The notes under the pieces: generated by a model
Told to the model about the DNA's origin: nothing
The model's input: the letters and a program-made list of their open reading frames with translations, nothing else
Databases searched by the model: none
Assembly (NCBI GenBank): GCA_963820995.1
Contig: CAWGCL010000009.1
Span: forward strand, 124,001-188,000
Source of the DNA: JAGTVG01 sp963820995
GTDB taxonomy: Bacteria > Bacteroidota > Bacteroidia > Cytophagales > Cyclobacteriaceae
Direction: 5' to 3'
Length of the DNA stretch: 64,000 bases
Translations under genes and position numbers: made by a program
Shown: one piece after another, positions 1 through 10,700 of the stretch
How positions within the stretch are numbered: the first letter of the stretch is position 1
Layout: every line of letters starts with the position of its first letter

Positions 1-81
1 AAAACGGAATGCAAAGGTAATAATTTATGGCTTAATACCATAATAATTCGTATATTTTAGTGAGCACTTTATTTGTGGGAA

Positions 82-2307
82 ATGATAATTACTGACGAAG
101 AAGTTGAAAAGAAAGAAATAATTCGGAAATACAGGAGATTGCTCAGGCATGCGAAACCATTTTTGAAGGATGGCGATGCTAAGTTGATCAAAAAAGCGTT
201 CAGTACCTCAATGGAGGCGCATAAGGGGATGAGAAGAAGATCCGGTGAGCCTTATATTTACCACCCTCTCGAAGTAGCTATGATCGCGGTTGATGAAATT
301 GGCCTGGGAACCACTTCCATAATAGCTGCCATTTTACACGATGTGGTGGAGGATACAGAGTTCGAAATTGAAGATATTGAGAGAGAATTTGGCCATAAGA
401 TTGCCAAAATAATTGATGGTTTAACCAAGATCTCCGGTGTATTTGATTATGGCACTTCTGCCCAGGCCGAGAATTTCAGGAAAATGCTCCTTACCCTGTC
501 GGAAGATGTGCGTGTGATATTGATTAAACTGGCTGACCGGCTGCATAATATGCGGACGCTATCCAGTCTTCCCAGAAACAAGCAGCTCAGGATCGCTTCG
601 GAGACCATTTATCTTTATGCGCCATTGGCCCATCGTCTTGGACTTTATGCTATTAAAACCGAGATGGAAGACCTCTATTTGAAATATTCTGATAATGAGG
701 TCTATAATGAGATTGAAGAGAAAATGGCGATCAATAAACCCATTCGGGACCGGTTTATTCGACGATTCATAGCACCTATTCAGGAGGAGTTGGCAGCCCA
801 GAAGTTCAGATTCAATATCAAAGGAAGACCAAAATCCATATATTCAGTCTGGAGTAAAATGAAATCAAAGAATATACCTTTTGAGGAGGTGTATGATCTC
901 TTCGCCATCCGGATTATTCTGGAATCAGCCCCCGAACATGAAAAAGCTGCATGCTGGCAGGTATATTCCATAGTAACCGATTTTTATAAACCCAATCCAG
1001 ACCGGCTCCGTGACTGGATCAGCACGCCTAAAAGCAATGGGTATGAATCCCTCCATACTACGGTAATGAGTCGCACAGGATTATGGGTAGAGGTCCAGAT
1101 CAGGACCCGCCGAATGGATGAAATTGCTGAAAAGGGGTATGCTGCTCACTGGAAATACAAAGACCTGCCCAGTAAGTATAAAGCCTCTGTTGAATCCGGG
1201 CTTGAAGAATGGATAAGCCGGGTTAGAGATATGCTTGAACAGAATGATACAAGTGCAATAGAGTTTGTAGATGATTTCAGGTCAAACTTGTTTAACGAAG
1301 AAGTTTTTGTGTTCACTCCAAAAGGGGATCTCAAAATTCTACCTAATGGTGCTAAAGCACTGGATTTTGCATTTGACATTCACTCGGAAGTTGGGGCACA
1401 CTGTATAGGTGCTAAGGTTAATCAGAAACTAGTACCCCTGAACCACACGCTGAAAAATGGAGATCAGGTCGAAATTTTAACCTCCACCAAACAAAAGCCC
1501 AGTGAAGACTGGCTTCGGTTTGTGGTTACTTCTAAAGCTAAATCTAAGATCAAGGATCTTCTGAAGAGTGAGAGAAAATCAGTTATCGCACAAGGGAAAG
1601 AGGTCGTTTTGAGGAAACTCAAACAGATGAAGCTAAATCCCGGTGATGAGGTTTATAATCAGATTAGGGCTTATTTTGATGCAAATACAAATAATGAGCT
1701 TTTTTATAAGGTCGGGAATAATGAGATCGACCATAAAGAGATTAAAAAATTCAGGGAGGTCCAGGAGAAAAGAAAGGCAGAAATTTCGCCAAAAGTCCAG
1801 GATGCCCAGACTTTTGAAAAACAATTAACAAAAGCAACAGGGGAATCGAGGGATATGCTCCTGATCGGTGAAGACATGGACATCATCGATTATACTTTTG
1901 CTAAGTGTTGCAATCCCATTCCAGGGGATGATGTTTTTGGTTTTGTCACAGTGAATGAAGGCATTAAAGTACACAGGACTTCCTGCCCGAATGCAATAGA
2001 ACTGATGTCACGGCATGGACACCGTGTTATAAAGGCCAAATGGACCTCCCAAAAGAAAGTTGCTTTTCTTGCAGGGGTGAAATTGATCGGGACTGACAGG
2101 ATAGGTATTATTAACGATGTTACAACAATCATATCCAGTGAATTAAAGGTTAATATGAGGTCGATATCCATAGATACTGATAGCGGGATCTTTGAAGGGA
2201 AGATTATGCTGTATGTAAATGATACCATACACCTTGAATTATTGATCAATAAGCTTCGAAAGGTTAATGGAATTGTTAAGGTGATCAGGTTTGATACAAA
2301 AGAATAA
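82..2307 (+). CDS. rel: Bifunctional (p)ppGpp synthetase/hydrolase, Rel/SpoT
   Basis: Makes and degrades the stringent-response alarmone (p)ppGpp in the cytosol. The open frame runs up to a TTG at 73, but the ATG at 82 (MIITDEEVEKK) is the better start and gives 741 residues, normal for long RSH proteins. Domains in order: HD hydrolase with an intact HDVVEDT motif near residue 87, synthetase with GYESLHTTVM near 320, TGS near 405-465 (VFVFTPKGDLKILPNGA), a CC/zinc-finger region (FAKCCNPIPGDDVFGF) near 615, and a C-terminal ACT domain. Both catalytic halves look intact, so bifunctional activity is inferred. It is followed 86 bp later by a Fur-family gene that has its own likely -7 box. Confidence 0.97.
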   Translation: MIITDEEVEKKEIIRKYRRLLRHAKPFLKDGDAKLIKKAFSTSMEAHKGMRRRSGEPYIYHPLEVAMIAVDEIGLGTTSIIAAILHDVVEDTEFEIEDIEREFGHKIAKIIDGLTKISGVFDYGTSAQAENFRKMLLTLSEDVRVILIKLADRLHNMRTLSSLPRNKQLRIASETIYLYAPLAHRLGLYAIKTEMEDLYLKYSDNEVYNEIEEKMAINKPIRDRFIRRFIAPIQEELAAQKFRFNIKGRPKSIYSVWSKMKSKNIPFEEVYDLFAIRIILESAPEHEKAACWQVYSIVTDFYKPNPDRLRDWISTPKSNGYESLHTTVMSRTGLWVEVQIRTRRMDEIAEKGYAAHWKYKDLPSKYKASVESGLEEWISRVRDMLEQNDTSAIEFVDDFRSNLFNEEVFVFTPKGDLKILPNGAKALDFAFDIHSEVGAHCIGAKVNQKLVPLNHTLKNGDQVEILTSTKQKPSEDWLRFVVTSKAKSKIKDLLKSERKSVIAQGKEVVLRKLKQMKLNPGDEVYNQIRAYFDANTNNELFYKVGNNEIDHKEIKKFREVQEKRKAEISPKVQDAQTFEKQLTKATGESRDMLLIGEDMDIIDYTFAKCCNPIPGDDVFGFVTVNEGIKVHRTSCPNAIELMSRHGHRVIKAKWTSQKKVAFLAGVKLIGTDRIGIINDVTTIISSELKVNMRSISIDTDSGIFEGKIMLYVNDTIHLELLINKLRKVNGIVKVIRFDTKE

Positions 2308-2357
2308 TTGCGTCTGATAAATCATCTGATAACTCAGCTTTTAAAGCATATATATTC

Positions 2358-2365
2358 TATATTTG
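2358..2365 (+). promoter_or_regulatory. Putative Bacteroidota -7 box before the Fur gene
   Basis: TATATTTG matches the TAnnTTTG -7 element of the Bacteroidota primary sigma factor. It ends 28 bp before the Fur ATG, so a transcript would carry a short leader. No clear -33 TTTG is visible at the usual distance. Confidence 0.4.
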
Positions 2366-2393
2366 TATACCACGGTAGGTCATTATAAATGCC

Positions 2394-2834
2394 ATGAATG
2401 AACAGATTTTTTCTGAAGTAAAAAGGATATTCACCCAGTATCTGGAGAATAAAAATCTTCGAAAAACCCCGGAAAGGTTTGCTATACTCGAAGAGATTTA
2501 TTTCCGTGATGGACATTTCGATGTGGAATCTTTATACATAAGTATGAAGAATAAAAATTACAGGGTAAGCAGGGCTACTGTGTATAATACTCTTGACCTT
2601 CTGGTAGAATGTGACCTTGTCAGCAAACACCAGTTTGGTAAAAATCTTGCTCAATATGAAAAGTCATATGGTTTCAAACAACATGACCATATCTTGCTTG
2701 AAGATGGCAAGTTAATAGAATTCTGTGATCCCAGGATCCAGAATATTAAAAATACCCTGGAAGAGATGTTTGAAATTGATATTACTCATCATTCCCTGTA
2801 TTTTTTTGCAAAAAGTAAATCAGTAAGTAAATAA
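2394..2834 (+). CDS. Fur-family metal-responsive transcriptional regulator
   Basis: A 146-residue DNA-binding repressor of the Fur/Zur/PerR family. Residues about 20-85 form the winged helix (RKTPERFAILEEIY, then SRATVYNTLDLLVECDLV, the recognition-helix region). The C-terminal half has the metal and dimer region with KQHDHILLEDGKLIEFCD. The usual structural-zinc CxxC after HDH is missing (ILLEDG instead of a Cys pair), so it lacks one classical zinc site. The metal it senses cannot be told from sequence. It sits 14 bp before a STAS gene and then purA, and probably shares a transcript with them. Confidence 0.9.
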   Translation: MNEQIFSEVKRIFTQYLENKNLRKTPERFAILEEIYFRDGHFDVESLYISMKNKNYRVSRATVYNTLDLLVECDLVSKHQFGKNLAQYEKSYGFKQHDHILLEDGKLIEFCDPRIQNIKNTLEEMFEIDITHHSLYFFAKSKSVSK

Positions 2835-2848
2835 TTTCATTTAATTTC

Positions 2849-3193
2849 ATGGAGCATACATATACCATCATTGATAATATTCTAATTCTAACCCTAAAGG
2901 GAGATTTAATAGGTGAAAATAACGGTCCTGAACTGGTCAATGTTGTCAATGACCGGTTACATGATAATCTTAACCTTTGTGCTGTTGATCTATCCGATGT
3001 TAGGTATATGAACAGTAGTGGCATTGGAGTTCTGATTACTCTTTTGACTAAATTCCGTAATCAGGAAGGAGAAATGATATTGGTGAAGCCATCAGAAAAA
3101 ATTGAAAAACTTCTGCTTATAACTAAACTGAATAATATTTTTTCAATTGTAGAAAGCAAAGAGGAAGCAATTGATTTGTTAAAAGCGATTTAA
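2849..3193 (+). CDS. STAS-domain anti-sigma factor antagonist
   Basis: A 114-residue single STAS domain like SpoIIAA/RsbV. The DLSDVRYMNSSGIGVLITLL block near residues 47-66 holds the conserved serines (56/57) that a partner kinase phosphorylates in this family. No anti-sigma kinase or sigma factor is encoded nearby, so its partner is elsewhere and the regulated process is unknown. It lies between the Fur gene (14 bp) and purA (53 bp). Confidence 0.88.
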   Translation: MEHTYTIIDNILILTLKGDLIGENNGPELVNVVNDRLHDNLNLCAVDLSDVRYMNSSGIGVLITLLTKFRNQEGEMILVKPSEKIEKLLLITKLNNIFSIVESKEEAIDLLKAI

Positions 3194-3246
3194 CAGAGCT
3201 ATTCAGCATTTTTCACAATTTGATTAATTAAAAAAGAAAATTCGAA

Positions 3247-4518
3247 ATGAAAGTTGATGTATTATTAGGTCTTCAATGGGGAGATGAAGGGAAAGGAAAA
3301 ATTGTTGATTATCTGGCCCCAAAATACGATGTTGTTGCCCGGTTTCAGGGAGGGCCTAATGCTGGCCATACCCTGGAATTTGATGGTATAAAACATGTAT
3401 TACATCAAATTCCTTCAGGAATATTCAGGAAAGATATTAAGAACTATATTGGAAATGGTGTCGTACTTGACCTTGTGATCTTGAGAAAAGAGATTGAAGC
3501 CTTGTTCAAGTATAACCTTAAGCCTATTGATAATCTGTATATATCGAAAAAAACCCAACTCATACTGCCTACCCACCGATTGCTTGATGCAGCTTATGAA
3601 AAGTTGAAAGGGAAAGATAAAATAGGATCTACATTAAAAGGAATAGGTCCAGCATACCAGGATAAGGTGGCAAGGATTGGCTTAAGGGTGGGTGATATAT
3701 TAAGGGCAGATTTCGAGGAGAGGTTCGAGAAACTAAGTAAAAAACATGAGGATCTTCTCAATTCTCTGGATTTCGATTATGACCTCACAGATCTGAAAAA
3801 AGAATTTTTTGATGCTTTAGAATTCATCAAGGAATATAAGCTTGTAGATGGAGAGTATTTTATTTCATCTCAGCTAAAAGATAATAAAACAGTTATTGCA
3901 GAAGGTGCCCAGGGATCATTGCTGGATATCGATTTCGGGAACTATCCCTTCGTAACAAGTTCAAATACCACAGCAGCAGGTGCAGCTATAGGTTTAGGAA
4001 TTGCGCCGTCATTACTTGGACATGTTTTTGGTATATTCAAGGCATACTGCACCAGAGTAGGTAGCGGACCTTTTCCAACTGAACTCTTAGATGACCTGGG
4101 TGAAAAATTACGTGCAGAAGGACATGAATATGGAGCGACAACCGGTAGGCCAAGAAGATGTGGCTGGCTGGATCTACCTGCCCTGAAATATGCTATAATG
4201 ATCAACGGTGTATCCAAACTGTTTATGATGAAGGCTGATGTCCTGAGTGGCATGGATAAAATATATGTATGCACCAGCTATAAATTACCAGACGGTAGAA
4301 TTACCGAAGAAATACCATATGAAATCAACGATTTAAAGATCGAGCCACAAATGATCGAATTTGATAGCTGGCCGGAAATTGGGGACAACACGGTGTATTC
4401 AAACTTGCCGGAAACACTGAGAAATTACGTGGATTACCTGGAAGCTGAACTAAAGGTGCCCATAGAAATAATATCTACAGGTCCGGACAGGAAAAATACA
4501 GTTTTGAGAATTCCCTGA
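3247..4518 (+). CDS. purA: Adenylosuccinate synthetase
   Basis: Joins IMP and aspartate with GTP to give adenylosuccinate, the first committed step to AMP. The family signature QWGDEGKGKIVDYL lies near residues 10-23. Also visible are GNGVVLD, the GAQGSLLDIDFGNYPFVTSS block, and TTGRPRRCGWLD, which holds the IMP/aspartate loop arginines. At 423 residues it is full length for the family. It follows the STAS gene by 53 bp and is followed at 29 bp by an M48 protease. Confidence 0.98.
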   Translation: MKVDVLLGLQWGDEGKGKIVDYLAPKYDVVARFQGGPNAGHTLEFDGIKHVLHQIPSGIFRKDIKNYIGNGVVLDLVILRKEIEALFKYNLKPIDNLYISKKTQLILPTHRLLDAAYEKLKGKDKIGSTLKGIGPAYQDKVARIGLRVGDILRADFEERFEKLSKKHEDLLNSLDFDYDLTDLKKEFFDALEFIKEYKLVDGEYFISSQLKDNKTVIAEGAQGSLLDIDFGNYPFVTSSNTTAAGAAIGLGIAPSLLGHVFGIFKAYCTRVGSGPFPTELLDDLGEKLRAEGHEYGATTGRPRRCGWLDLPALKYAIMINGVSKLFMMKADVLSGMDKIYVCTSYKLPDGRITEEIPYEINDLKIEPQMIEFDSWPEIGDNTVYSNLPETLRNYVDYLEAELKVPIEIISTGPDRKNTVLRIP

Positions 4519-4547
4519 TCATATCATTTAAAAATTAAATATATCAG

Positions 4548-5795
4548 ATGAGTCCAACAACCCTGATGATCATTTTTCTCGTGATCATATCAATAGAGTT
4601 TGTTTTTGAGAAAGTGCTTGCATTATTAAATTATCGGAGTCTGAAAGATGATTTGCCTGATAAGTTAAAAGGGATATACGAGGAAGAAAAGTACCGCAAA
4701 TCCATTGCCTATAACCGGGAGAATGCAAGGTTTGGTTTATTTACTTCCATAATTAGTTTTTTACTAATAGTGATATTGATCGTCACAGGTTTTTTCGGAA
4801 CCCTGGATGGATGGATCAGAACCTTTGCCGAAAACGAGATTTTAATTTCCCTTGTGTTTTTCGGGATCTTGTTTATTGCTTCAGATGTGCTTAATACACC
4901 ATTCTCTTTATATGATACCTTCGTGATTGAAGAAAAGTATGGTTTTAATAAGACTACTCCAAAGACATATATAACAGATAAATTGAAAGGCTATTTATTG
5001 GCTATTGTAATCGGAGGGATTTTGATTTCCGCTCTTCTCATTCTGATCCAATTTATGGGACAGCATTTCTGGATCTATTTCTGGCTTATAATAGCTACTT
5101 TTTCTGTTTTTATGAACATCTTTTATACTTCCCTGATCGTTCCGCTATTTAATAAGCTGGTACCTCTCGAAAACGATGAGTTAAAAGGTGCGATCCTGGA
5201 CTACAGCAAGGGAGTAAACTTTCCACTCGATAATGTATTTATGATCGATGGTTCTAAGCGTTCGACTAAAGCCAATGCGTATTTCTCCGGTTTAGGGAAA
5301 AAGAAAAAAATAGTATTATTTGATACACTTATAAAGAATCATAGTACTGATGAATTGGTTGCGGTATTGGCCCATGAAGTAGGTCATTATAAGAAAAAAC
5401 ATGTAATAATGGGCCTGATAAGTTCAATATTCCAGGCCGGTGTTATGTTGTTCATCATGTCCTTAATGATCTTCAATCCGCTTCTTTCTGAGGCCTTTGG
5501 TGGAGATCAGTTAAGCATTCATCTGAACCTTCTGGCCTTTTTTATTCTATTTTCACCCATATCTTCTATAACAGGGATTATCATGAATGTGATTTCCCGC
5601 AAGAATGAATTTGCCGCAGATAAATATGCCGCGACAACCTATAAATCCGAACCGTTACAGGAAGCCCTGAAAAAGCTTTCTGTAAATAATTTGGGTAATT
5701 TGACTCCACATCCCTGGCACGTTTTTGTTAATTATTCCCATCCGCCTCTATTATCAAGGCTTGATGCATTGGAACTTTATAAAACGGAAGACTAA
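4548..5795 (+). CDS. M48 family membrane zinc metalloprotease (Ste24/CAAX protease 1-like)
   Basis: A 415-residue integral membrane endopeptidase. Hydrophobic segments occur near the N-terminus, residues 65-85, 100-120, 145-165, 175-200, 300-320 and 330-350. The zinc motif HEVGH lies at 276-280 and a third-ligand glutamate (NEFAADKYA) at about 354. Length and arrangement fit Ste24-type peptidases rather than the shorter HtpX. In bacteria these act in membrane-protein quality control; the substrate here is unknown. It appears co-oriented and probably co-transcribed with purA and the MATE gene. Confidence 0.93.
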   Translation: MSPTTLMIIFLVIISIEFVFEKVLALLNYRSLKDDLPDKLKGIYEEEKYRKSIAYNRENARFGLFTSIISFLLIVILIVTGFFGTLDGWIRTFAENEILISLVFFGILFIASDVLNTPFSLYDTFVIEEKYGFNKTTPKTYITDKLKGYLLAIVIGGILISALLILIQFMGQHFWIYFWLIIATFSVFMNIFYTSLIVPLFNKLVPLENDELKGAILDYSKGVNFPLDNVFMIDGSKRSTKANAYFSGLGKKKKIVLFDTLIKNHSTDELVAVLAHEVGHYKKKHVIMGLISSIFQAGVMLFIMSLMIFNPLLSEAFGGDQLSIHLNLLAFFILFSPISSITGIIMNVISRKNEFAADKYAATTYKSEPLQEALKKLSVNNLGNLTPHPWHVFVNYSHPPLLSRLDALELYKTED

Positions 5796-5829
5796 AACCT
5801 GGGATTATAGGCCTAAAAAATCATTTTAA

Positions 5830-7176
5830 ATGATAGATAGCAGGTATTTAAAGCAATCCAGGATTACATTTCTTCTGGCATATCCTGTTATGCTCAGTCA
5901 ATTAGGACAGATCCTCGTAGGGGTTTCAGATAGTGTTATGGTTGGTCAGTTGGGTACTGCTCCATTAGCGGGGGTCTCGCTGGGTAACAGTATTTTTATC
6001 CTGTTCCTTACCTTTGGAATCGGGATTTCCTATGGCATTACTCCACTGGTAGCTAAAGCTGATGGTGAGAGGAATAACAAAAAAATAATTGAAGTCCTGA
6101 AACATGGTTTCATTGTGAACGGCATTACAGGCCTGATCCTTTTTTCGCTCCTTTTCCTTACATCATATATTTTCCCATACCTCAATCAGCCTGAAGATGT
6201 TATCTTATTGGCCAAGCCCTATTTCCTGGTAATTTCATTTTCTATTATCCCTTTTATGGTGTTTCAGGTGTTCAGGCAATTTGCAGAGGGTTTATCGCTC
6301 ACGAGGCAGGCTATGATAATTACCATCTCCGGAAACATTTTAAACGTATTCTTTAATTACATCCTGATTTTTGGAAAGTTTGGATTTCCTGCCTATGGTT
6401 TAGTAGGCGCAGGTATTGCTACCCTGATCTCAAGGATATATATGGCTTTTGCAATGATCTTCTTTGTTGCCTATGCCCAAATTTTCAAACCCTACTGGAA
6501 GGAATTCAGGAAAAAAGGACTGGATAAAGGTCTTATTCGTAACATACTGAGTATCGGATTGCCCTCTGGATTGCAATTTATTTTCGAAGTTGGTGCATTC
6601 AGTCTGGCTGCGATCATGATCGGCTGGTTGGGGGCCTCCTCATTGGCGGCCCATCAGATTGCTATTAATCTCGCAGCGATTACCTACATGATGGCAAGTG
6701 GATTGGCTACCGCTACTACAATCCGTGTTGGAAATCAACTTGGAAGAAAGGATTATAGGTCAATGCGAATGGTTGGATTTACCGGGTTTTACATGAGTGC
6801 TATTTTCATGGGATTTAATGCTTTGATCCTGATAACTGGAAGACATTTTTTCCCAACCTTATATATCAATGAGCCTGAGGTAATTGAGATAGCCTCCTCT
6901 CTACTCTTCATCGCAGCTGTTTTTCAACTTTCCGATGGAATACAGGTTGTTGGATTAGGTGCACTCAGAGGCATGGCTGATGTAAAAATTCCAACATTAA
7001 TTACCCTTGTGGCCTATTGGATACTTGCTTTACCTGTGGGTTATGTTTTGGGATTTTCACTGAATATGGGAGCATTTGGGATTTGGATAGGCCTATTGAC
7101 TGGTCTTACGATAGCTGCCGTCCTTCTGTATATTCGGTTTAATAAACTTAGCCTTGCAAGATTAAATATCGATTAA
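5830..7176 (+). CDS. MATE family cation-coupled multidrug exporter
   Basis: A 448-residue inner-membrane antiporter with about twelve hydrophobic segments in two homologous MatE halves. Typical blocks are LAYPVMLSQLGQILVGVSDS and MVGQLGTAPLAG at the start, and GLPSGLQFIFEVGAFS opening the second half. It belongs to the NorM/DinF-like group, which exports organic cations in exchange for Na+ or H+. The substrate cannot be predicted. It lies 34 bp after the M48 gene. A 241-bp gap without an evident gene separates it from gatC. Confidence 0.93.
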   Translation: MIDSRYLKQSRITFLLAYPVMLSQLGQILVGVSDSVMVGQLGTAPLAGVSLGNSIFILFLTFGIGISYGITPLVAKADGERNNKKIIEVLKHGFIVNGITGLILFSLLFLTSYIFPYLNQPEDVILLAKPYFLVISFSIIPFMVFQVFRQFAEGLSLTRQAMIITISGNILNVFFNYILIFGKFGFPAYGLVGAGIATLISRIYMAFAMIFFVAYAQIFKPYWKEFRKKGLDKGLIRNILSIGLPSGLQFIFEVGAFSLAAIMIGWLGASSLAAHQIAINLAAITYMMASGLATATTIRVGNQLGRKDYRSMRMVGFTGFYMSAIFMGFNALILITGRHFFPTLYINEPEVIEIASSLLFIAAVFQLSDGIQVVGLGALRGMADVKIPTLITLVAYWILALPVGYVLGFSLNMGAFGIWIGLLTGLTIAAVLLYIRFNKLSLARLNID

Positions 7177-7417
7177 TGTTTGTACTAAAGAATTATCTAA
7201 ATTGCCAGGCATCAATCCTGATCCATTATATGTAATCACCCTGTTTAACGAATATTTATAGTTTTCTACTATTTATTAACAATCCTGAAATGTTTTTATG
7301 TTAATTTGCAATTGCTGAAATTCAGGAAAGTATCCACACTAAATTGATTTTATTGATATCTTCATAAGATCTAATTATAAAGGATATTTTAGTATTCGTT
7401 TCATATTGGTTTAGCTT

Positions 7418-7705
7418 ATGAAGGTTGATAAAGAGACACTTAAGAAAATAGCACATCTGTCAAGGCTTGAATTGGATGAAGGGAAGGAAGAAGAAATGTT
7501 GAAGAGCTTAAGCGAGATCCTGACCTGGGTTGAAAAACTTAATGAGTTGGATACTGATGAAGTTGATCCACTTACGAATATGTCAATGGAAGTAAATGCA
7601 CTTAGAGAAGACAAAATAGGTGCCCATCTTGACCGCGAAAAGGGATTATTTAATGCACCTTCAAGAGATGCTTCGTTTTTTAAGGTGCCAAAGGTAAAAG
7701 ATTGA
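7418..7705 (+). CDS. gatC: Asp-tRNA(Asn)/Glu-tRNA(Gln) amidotransferase subunit C
   Basis: The small chaperone-like subunit of the GatCAB complex, which amidates Glu-tRNA(Gln) or Asp-tRNA(Asn). It is 95 residues long, the usual size. The pattern MKVDKETLKKIAHLSRLEL at the N-terminus and LREDKIGAHLDREKGLFNAP near residues 60-80 is characteristic. gatA and gatB are not in this window, which is common in Bacteroidota. It is followed after 9 bp by the large TPR membrane protein. Confidence 0.95.
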   Translation: MKVDKETLKKIAHLSRLELDEGKEEEMLKSLSEILTWVEKLNELDTDEVDPLTNMSMEVNALREDKIGAHLDREKGLFNAPSRDASFFKVPKVKD

Positions 7706-7714
7706 TCTGTCTTT

Positions 7715-10700
7715 ATGAGAGGACTTTATTTTTGGGGAGAGTGGACTCAGCCACATAAAAAATTATATTGGCTGTTTTTTGTACTATTTATTTTCTCCCT
7801 GCTCATCGCAATATATAATTACTTTATTGGCTTGGAATATGTGATTCATTGGGAATCAATAGGGAAACTTGATCAATTAAAACTTATTGCTCATACGGTA
7901 ACTGCCGGAAATATTAGATTCGACATTCCTGTCGATAATTACGTTGTCTTTCAATATTTTGAAGGATCTAATCTTCAGATAAATGCCTTGAATGGATACA
8001 TATACCTTGTTTTCCTGGTTATTGCAGTGAACCTCGTAATGGCTGTACTTCCTTCGATGCCCAAGCTATGGTTTTATGCCGGAATGGGTGGATTCATAGG
8101 CTTTGTAGTCTTACTTAACATTGACCAGATCATGCTGTTTGGGCAAATTGACAGAACTGGAATGATCATTGTTTTAGCTTTTTATTTGTCGGCAGGTTAT
8201 TTTTTTAAGGAGATAAATCCGAAGATCGATTTGTTCAAACGATTTATGGTATTTTGTGTGATTTCAATTCTGATCGGGATATTATTCTTTCAGTTTGCAG
8301 GCGTCTCAGATCCATTTCTGTACATAGCAAATTATGGGATATTTGCTTCGATAATTATTACAATCCTGTTTATCATTCTTATTGCACATGAAGTAATCTA
8401 TGGATTTCTTCATTTGATCACCAATTCAAATACCATTAGAAGTAAAAACAGTTTATATCATTTTATTTTTATATCCTTATTTTATTTAGCATATGTCTGG
8501 GTCACATATATGCATTATACCAAACAGATCACTTGGGACCTCATCTACCTGAATCCATTTTTACTTGCGGGTATTACTTTTGTCATTGGCATCTGGGGAT
8601 ATAAAAAGCGGGAGGATCTCTTTAAAGAAATATTCAGGTTTTATCCAGTTGGTGGCTTGTTCTACCTGGGATTTGGGCTTATTTCCATAAATACGTTATC
8701 CTATATATTTGCCAGCGGTAATGATCCTCTGATGGAAACTTTTGAGGATGTGATCCTATATAGCCAAATCGGCTTTGGTATTATGTTTTTCATATATGTG
8801 ATCGCAAATTTTAGTCCTCTGTTGTTACAAAATATGAAAGTTTCAAAGATAGCGTATAGAAGCAGGATCCTTCCGTTTTTTGTCTTCAGAATTGGCGGCC
8901 TTGTGGTATCTGGATTTATTTTCTACAGTTCATTTTTTCTTCCATATTATCAATCCATGGCAGGATACTATAATTATGTAGGAGATCTTTTCATGATTGA
9001 AAACAGGCTTGATCTTGCTGAAGAATACTATAATGAAGCTTCAAGTTATGAATATCAGAACCACAGGTCAAATTATGCCATGGCTACACTGGCCAGGATG
9101 AAAAATGATAAGTATGAGGAAGCATTTTATTTTAGAAATGCATTATTAAAACAACCGTCTGAGTTTTCATATGTGAACCTGAGTAATATCTATTTAAAGA
9201 ATGATCAGTACTTTGATGGTTTATTTGAACTAAGAGACGCCCTGTCGGAATATCCTGATTCGTATCATATTTTAAATAATCTGGGATACTTTTATTCAAG
9301 AACAGATATAACCGATTCTTCCTTCTATTATTTTGACCTGGCTGATAAAAACAAATGGAATGCTACAGTACCCGCCTCAAATATTTATGGATTACTTGCA
9401 AAAGCTCAAATCAATATCCCCATTGATTCATTGGAAAGCATATACCCTTTAAAAGACGATTTGGCAGGCGTTGCAAATAAACTGGCTTTGCAAAACCAAT
9501 TTGGAAACCCAAATAATCAGTTTATTTCAGATCCTCAAGAGGTAAAATATAACTTTGATGCAGCCAGTTTTGCCTATTTGTACAATAGAGGGCTCACTAT
9601 GCTGAAGTCAGAGAATCCAGCATATTTTAATGATCTGTTGGATTATGCTGATTCTTCCGGTATTGACCTGTATATCAGCCGGATAAGAGTACTTACTTCT
9701 CTGAATAAATATTTTAACCATCAGGTTACTGAATCCTTCAGGCTATTATATGAATTGGGCGAGATGTCGGTCCTTGATGATGAATATTTTAATATGCTGG
9801 GGATCTTAGCCCTGGATGTGAACAGTCCCAGATTAGCCGTAGATTATTTTGAAAGGACCAGCACTCAAATTAATGATAAATACAGGTTGAACCTGGCGAT
9901 TGCCTATTTAGAATCTGGTATGTTAGGCCAGGCGGAAGAGGCTTTTCAATCCCTCATAAATTCGGAAGATGCTTCTGTAAGCACAGTTAGCAGGGAATAC
10001 CATAGCTTGTACAATTTGCATAGTGATGCTGATCTGGATTCCATAAATGATGAAAAGAAATATTTAGTTTATCACTATATGCTTAATAAACAGGATACAT
10101 CTAAAGTTGCAGATCTTCTGGCTTCAATTAGAAATCCTTCCATTAAGGACCTGATCAGATTGGAGCAGGCCTGGGATATGATAAGAGTAAGAGAATCCCA
10201 GTTAGCATTTAAATATTTTTCTGCTATTGAAACCGCGCAATTAATACCGGCACTGAAGGTTGACTATGGAAAGATCAAATACGTGTTGGCGGTAAACGGA
10301 TTAATTGATAACCGGGAAATACCAGAAACAGGGCAGTTAAAATCGGATCATCCTTTGTTTCTATATGATCAATTATTGTATTCACAAATAAATGCAGGCA
10401 AGCAGGATTCATTAAATCTGGATTCTGTGTTTAACAAACTGGCCACCTGGGATCCATTTTTTGAAGAGGGGGTAATGGCTGCGACTGAATATTTCAAAAA
10501 TGAAAGAGAGCAGGCAAACTACAGTTACAATTTATTGGTAAATGCATTATCTGTTAACTCTTATTCAATTCCATTGAATAAATATTTCATTAAATACTGT
10601 TTGGAGGAAGGATTAGTTGATTTTGCAAAAAACAGGCTTGATTTTATGGAGTCTTTTATGGAGAATGAGGAATACAGGGAATACTATAAGGAAATGGATG

